A program made the translations under genes and the position numbers. A stretch of 8,174 nt of DNA, taken from NCBI GenBank assembly GCA_019118985.1, contig DWXX01000032.1, forward strand, positions 1 through 8,174, in the 5' to 3' direction. A model generated the notes under the pieces. That model was not told where the DNA came from. It searched no databases and saw only the letters and a list, made by a program, of their open reading frames with translations. The DNA is from Candidatus Faecalibacterium faecipullorum (GTDB lineage: Bacteria > Bacillota > Clostridia > Oscillospirales > Ruminococcaceae). This document shows, in pieces, positions 5,271 to 8,174 of this stretch (positions are counted from its first letter, which is position 1; every line of letters begins with the position of its first letter).

Positions 5271-6128
5271 ATGGGAATGAAAGCTGCGCACCGCATTGCC
5301 ACCTTCTTTAAGTATTTCGTCCTGATCCTGGTGGGTCTGATCATGATCTACCCCCTGCTGTGGATGGTCAGCGCCACCTTCAAGGACAACAGCGAGATCT
5401 TCGCAGGCATCAGCCTGTGGGTCAAGAACCCCACCCTCGAGGGCTACCGCAACGCCCTGAACGACTTCGGCGGCTCGATCAACATCATCCAGGCCATGAT
5501 CAACACCTACAGCTACGTCATCCCGAAGGTCATCTTCACGGTGGTCTCGGCCTGCATCGCGGCGTACGGTTTCGGCCGGTTCGACTTCCCCGGCAAGAAG
5601 ATCATGTTCAGCATCATGCTGTCCACCCTGTTCCTGCCGCAGGTCGTTCTGAACGTGCCCCAGTTCCTGCTGTACAACAGCTTCGGCTGGATCAACAGCC
5701 CCTACTACCTGGCCATCTGGGTCCACTGCGCATTCGCGACTGAGACCTACTTCGTCTATCAGCTGATCCAGTTCATGCGCAATGTTCCCCGCGACCTGGA
5801 CGAAGCGGCTTCCATCGACGGCTGCAACTCCTTCCAGACCCTGTACAAGGTCATCGTCCCCATGCTGGCCCCCGCGCTGGTCTCCTGCGCGCTGTTCCAG
5901 TTCATGTGGAGCTGCAACGACTTCATGGGCCCGCTGCTCTACGTTTCCACCCCTGCCAAGTACCCCATGTCCCTCTTCGTCAAGCTGTCGATGGACGGTG
6001 ACACCGGCTTCGCATGGAACCGTATCCTGGCCCTGTCCCTGATCTCCATCCTGCCGCAGCTGATCGTCTTCTTCTGTGCACAGGATCAGTTCGTCGAGGG
6101 CATCTCGGCCGGCGCCGTCAAGGGCTAA
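5271..6128 (+). CDS. CUT1-type sugar ABC transporter permease, MalG/UgpE-like
   Basis: Second channel subunit, expected to pair with the permease encoded just upstream. The 285-residue protein shows about six membrane segments (roughly 14-34, 84-101, 112-132, 144-165, 198-216 and 253-270). The EAA loop is EAASIDGCNSFQTLYKV (178-194) followed by IVPMLAP (195-201). The C-terminal tail QFVEGISAGAVKG (273-285) is the typical MalG-family ending. The gap to the upstream gene is only 12 bases, and the ribosome site AAGGTG (5257-5262) overlaps that gene's stop codon, so the two are co-transcribed and probably translationally linked. No ATP-binding subunit follows; the next gene is convergent. Many Firmicutes power such importers with one shared MsmX/MsmK-type ATPase encoded elsewhere, and I infer the same here. 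Confidence 0.93.
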   Translation: MGMKAAHRIATFFKYFVLILVGLIMIYPLLWMVSATFKDNSEIFAGISLWVKNPTLEGYRNALNDFGGSINIIQAMINTYSYVIPKVIFTVVSACIAAYGFGRFDFPGKKIMFSIMLSTLFLPQVVLNVPQFLLYNSFGWINSPYYLAIWVHCAFATETYFVYQLIQFMRNVPRDLDEAASIDGCNSFQTLYKVIVPMLAPALVSCALFQFMWSCNDFMGPLLYVSTPAKYPMSLFVKLSMDGDTGFAWNRILALSLISILPQLIVFFCAQDQFVEGISAGAVKG

Positions 6129-6173
6129 GCGTCCTTCCCGACCCGGGCTGACACAGCCTTACAAGCGAAACAA

Positions 6174-6208
6174 AATCCCCTGTGCCGACCCTTTTGGCAC
6201 AGGGGATT
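6174..6208 (-). terminator. Bidirectional terminator between permease operon and araC-type gene
   Basis: A perfect stem of 13 pairs joins 6174-6186 (ATCCCCTGTGCC plus a leading A) with 6196-6208 around a 9-base loop. On the minus strand the stem is followed by TTTTGTTT, a strong U-tract beginning right after the regulator gene, whose stop is 10 bases away. On the plus strand only TTCTT follows, so termination of the permease transcript would be weaker. One element serves both convergent units. Confidence 0.85.
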
Positions 6209-6218
6209 CTTGCTGCGC

Positions 6219-7022
6219 TCAGCCGCCGCGGCGGGCCTTGCGGTACTGCATGGGGCTGACCCCCACATGCTCGCGAAAGACGCGGCGGAAGTGGGCGGTG
6301 GTGGAAAAGCCGGTGGCTTCGGCCACATCGTTGATGCCGAGGTCGCTGGTCTCCAGCAGGCGGCGGGCCGCTTCGATCCGCCGCGCGTTGATGAAATCGA
6401 CGATGGACTGCCCCGTCACCCGGCGGAACAGCCGGCTGAGGTAGTAGGGCGACAGGTAGAACCGCGCCGCCACGCTGCCGAGGTCCAGCTTCTGGCTGTA
6501 GTTGGCGGACAGGTAGGAGCAGATCTTCTCGATGGTCTCGTTGCGGGGCTGGGCGGCGTTCTGCCCGGCGGCCGCCTGCCGGCTGACATAGTGCAGCAGC
6601 AGCGCCAGATACAGTCTGCCGGGGCAGTCCGGCTCCTGCCAGGCGGCGTTTACCAGCTCCAGCAGCGCGTACATCCGCCTGGACCACGCCATCTCCCCCA
6701 GCAGCACCAGCGGCGGGCGGGCGGCATCCAGCAGGCTGCTCTTCTGCGCCTCGGTCATCATCTCGAGGGGGAAGCGGCAGCCCATCAGCTGGGCCGGCCA
6801 CTCCCCCGCCGGCACAAAGTCGCAGTCCCGCCGGCCAAGCAGCAAAACGCTGCCCGGCCCGGCGCCCAGCCCCTCTTCGGGGCCCTGGGGCCAGTGCAGC
6901 GCGCCGCTGCCGCTGAGCAGCATGAACAGCGCCCCCTCCCCGCTGCCGGCGCCGGTCAGCCGGGCGGGGCCGGTCAGCTGCAGCGCCTCCGCCTTCAATC
7001 TGCCATCCTGGCTGTTCTTCAT
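6219..7022 (-). CDS. AraC-family transcriptional regulator
   Basis: A 267-residue regulator with a poorly conserved N-terminal sensing half (about 1-155, probably cupin-like: MLLSGSGALHWP at 34-45 and AGPGSVLLLGRRD at 54-66) and a C-terminal double helix-turn-helix domain (about 164-264). The two helix-turn-helix units lie at about 180-201 (LGSVAARFYLSPYYLSRLFR) and 230-251 (INDVAEATGFSTTAHFRRVF). The family signature GVSPMQYRK is at 254-262. Transcribed leftward, it is divergent from the GH28 gene and convergent with the transporter operon, the usual place for a substrate-responsive activator of such loci. AGAGGGGG (reading leftward, 7040-7033) ten bases before the ATG is the likely ribosome site. 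The effector is unknown; a pectin-derived sugar is inferred from context. The N-terminal half is Ala/Gly/Leu-rich and I cannot name its domain with certainty. Confidence 0.92.
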   Translation of the reverse strand: MKNSQDGRLKAEALQLTGPARLTGAGSGEGALFMLLSGSGALHWPQGPEEGLGAGPGSVLLLGRRDCDFVPAGEWPAQLMGCRFPLEMMTEAQKSSLLDAARPPLVLLGEMAWSRRMYALLELVNAAWQEPDCPGRLYLALLLHYVSRQAAAGQNAAQPRNETIEKICSYLSANYSQKLDLGSVAARFYLSPYYLSRLFRRVTGQSIVDFINARRIEAARRLLETSDLGINDVAEATGFSTTAHFRRVFREHVGVSPMQYRKARRGG

Positions 7023-7056
7023 GATGCCGGGACCCCCTCTCTTTTCTGGTTCTTTT

Positions 7057-7062
7057 CATAAT
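7057..7062 (+). promoter_or_regulatory. Candidate -10 element for the GH28 gene
   Basis: CATAAT (7057-7062) matches five of six -10 positions on the plus strand and sits in the context TTCATAAT, close to the TATCATAAT before the binding-protein gene. No -35 box is recognisable 16-18 bases upstream, where the DNA is C/T-rich, fitting activator dependence. It overlaps the -10 box of the divergent regulator gene almost exactly. Confidence 0.35.
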
Positions 7063-7087
7063 ACCACATTCCAACGACAGGACACAA
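7058..7087 (-). promoter_or_regulatory. Promoter of the AraC-family gene
   Basis: Reading leftward, TTGTGT (7087-7082) is a weak -35 box, followed by an 18-base spacer and TATTAT (7063-7058), a -10 box matching five of six positions. TGG directly precedes the -10 box, giving an extended -10 (TGn) element. Transcription would start about 30 bases before the regulator's ATG. Confidence 0.5.
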
Positions 7088-7107
7088 TAGTACGAGGATG
7101 ATTTTCT

Positions 7108-8174
7108 ATGAAACTGACACTGATCCGCGCCATGACCCGCAGCGCCGCCTTTGAGCTGGAAAACGGCATGTGCTTCCGTCCGGCCGAGCCCTTCACCGTC
7201 CTTCTGGACGGCGCGGTGGTCTACGACGCCTGCAACACCAACGTCTTTTCGCTCTACTCGCTGCTGCCGGGGCACAGCTATACCGTCGCCGTCCGCGCCG
7301 GCGGCGAGGAGCTGACCCTCGACTTCGTCACCCGCACCGAGACCTTCTTTGTGGACGCGTCCCGCTACGGCATCGTCGGGGACGGCGTCACCGACAACAC
7401 CGCCAAGCTGCAGGCGGCCCTCTCCACCTGCCCGGCGGGGGGCACCGTCTACCTGCCGGCGGGGCGCTACCGCTCGGCCAGCCTCTTTTTGAAGAGCCAC
7501 ACCACCCTCTACCTCGAGAAGGGGGCGGTCATCCTGGGGGACAACGACCGCAGCCACTACCCCGTGCTGCCCGGCGTGCTGCCCAGTGAGAACGAGGTGG
7601 ACGAGTACTACCTGACCGGCTGGGAGGGCAACCCCCTCGACAGCCTGGCCAGCCTGATCAACGTCACCCAGGCCGAGGATGTCACCATCACCGGCGAGGG
7701 CGAGATCGACGCCGACGCCCAGCACGGCGACTGGTGGCAGGACGTCAAGAAAAAGAAGATCGCCTGGCGGCCCCGCACCGTCTCCATCACCGACAGCCGC
7801 TATGTGGTGCTGCACGGCGTGACGGTCAAGAACAGCTATTCCTGGACCATCCACCCCATGTTCTCGACCGGGCTGGACCTGCTGGACTTCAAGATCCGCA
7901 ACCCCTACGACGCACCCAACACCGACGGCATCGACCCCGAAAGCTGCGTCAACACCCGCATCATCGGCGCCGACATCCACGTCGGGGACGACTGCATCGC
8001 CATGAAGGCCAGCAAGGTCTTTCTGGGCATGAAGCTGAAAAAGAGCTGCAAGAACACCGTCATCCGCAACTGCCTGCTGGACAAGGGCCACGGCGGCATC
8101 GTCATCGGCAGCGAGATGTCGGGCGGCGTCAAGGACATGGTGGTCACCCAGTGCCTGATGGACCACACCGACCG
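7108..8174 (+). CDS. Glycoside hydrolase family 28 (polygalacturonase type), 3' end beyond window
   Basis: Hydrolyses alpha-1,4 bonds in galacturonan or related pectin fragments. The open frame has 355 codons and no stop before the window end. Residues about 3-76 look like a fibronectin type III domain, ending YSLLPGHSYTVAVRAGG (50-66) and LTLDFVTRTE. A right-handed beta-helix begins at RYGIVGDGVTDNTAKLQAAL (86-105) with GGTVYLPAGRY (111-121). GH28 active-site motifs are present: NTDGIDPES (271-279), GDDCIAMKAS (293-302) and GHGGIVIGSE (327-336), giving Asp273, Asp294, Asp295 and His328. The final R-x-K motif lies beyond the window. No signal peptide is visible, so the enzyme should be cytoplasmic and act on imported oligosaccharides. 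The layout resembles exo-acting PehX-type enzymes, but exo action is inferred. GAGG (7094-7097) is ten bases before the ATG. A rhamnogalacturonan-directed GH28 cannot be excluded. Confidence 0.92.
   Translation, partial: MKLTLIRAMTRSAAFELENGMCFRPAEPFTVLLDGAVVYDACNTNVFSLYSLLPGHSYTVAVRAGGEELTLDFVTRTETFFVDASRYGIVGDGVTDNTAKLQAALSTCPAGGTVYLPAGRYRSASLFLKSHTTLYLEKGAVILGDNDRSHYPVLPGVLPSENEVDEYYLTGWEGNPLDSLASLINVTQAEDVTITGEGEIDADAQHGDWWQDVKKKKIAWRPRTVSITDSRYVVLHGVTVKNSYSWTIHPMFSTGLDLLDFKIRNPYDAPNTDGIDPESCVNTRIIGADIHVGDDCIAMKASKVFLGMKLKKSCKNTVIRNCLLDKGHGGIVIGSEMSGGVKDMVVTQCLMDHTD

Noticed and set aside
4311..5726. A 471-codon minus-strand open frame opposite the permease genes
   Set aside because: Low-complexity Asp/Gly/His/Val-rich translation, no domain, and fully overlaps two unmistakable permeases; a GC-bias artefact.
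6118..8166. A 682-codon minus-strand open frame spanning the regulator and GH28 regions
   Set aside because: It runs out of frame through the real AraC-family gene and antisense to GH28, with no domain of its own; GC-skewed codons leave few stops.

Overview
The window reads as chromosomal DNA from a high-GC Firmicute, most likely a gut Oscillospiraceae/Ruminococcaceae (Faecalibacterium, Gemmiger or Subdoligranulum type). The reasons are a TepA-type ClpP homologue, a clostridial-style Rex, strong AGGAGG ribosome binding sites, GC-rich coding DNA with AT-rich promoter islands, and a twin-arginine lipoprotein sugar-binding protein. The genus is inference only. There is no sign of a mobile element, CRISPR array, tRNA or rRNA gene.

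Positions 1-2413 are housekeeping. A cytoplasmic TepA/ClpP-like serine protease homologue (57-824) ends at a compact terminator (836-858). A sigma-A type promoter (905-932), with a Rex-box-like sequence just upstream (871-888), then drives the redox repressor rex (985-1626). Thymidine kinase (1662-2282) follows 35 bases later, probably in the same transcript, and ends at a strong terminator (2382-2413).

Positions 2414-8174 form a carbohydrate-use locus. A 339-base AT-rich regulatory region with several palindromes, a weak promoter and a leader hairpin precedes a lipoprotein solute-binding protein (2753-4120). Tandem stem-loops (4156-4256) separate it from two CUT1-type permeases (4332-5258 and 5271-6128). 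No ATPase gene is present. The permease operon and a convergent AraC-family regulator (6219-7022, minus strand) share a bidirectional terminator. Divergent from the regulator, across 85 bases with overlapping promoter elements, is a family 28 glycoside hydrolase (polygalacturonase type; 7108 to past the window end) with an N-terminal fibronectin-III-like domain and no signal peptide.

The simplest model is that short galacturonide or related pectin oligosaccharides are captured by the lipoprotein, imported by the two permeases with a shared ATPase encoded elsewhere, and cut in the cytoplasm by the GH28 enzyme, with the AraC protein sensing the substrate. The substrate assignment rests only on the GH28 neighbour. 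I see no clearly new biological system here; the points most worth checking are the non-coding control elements of this locus.
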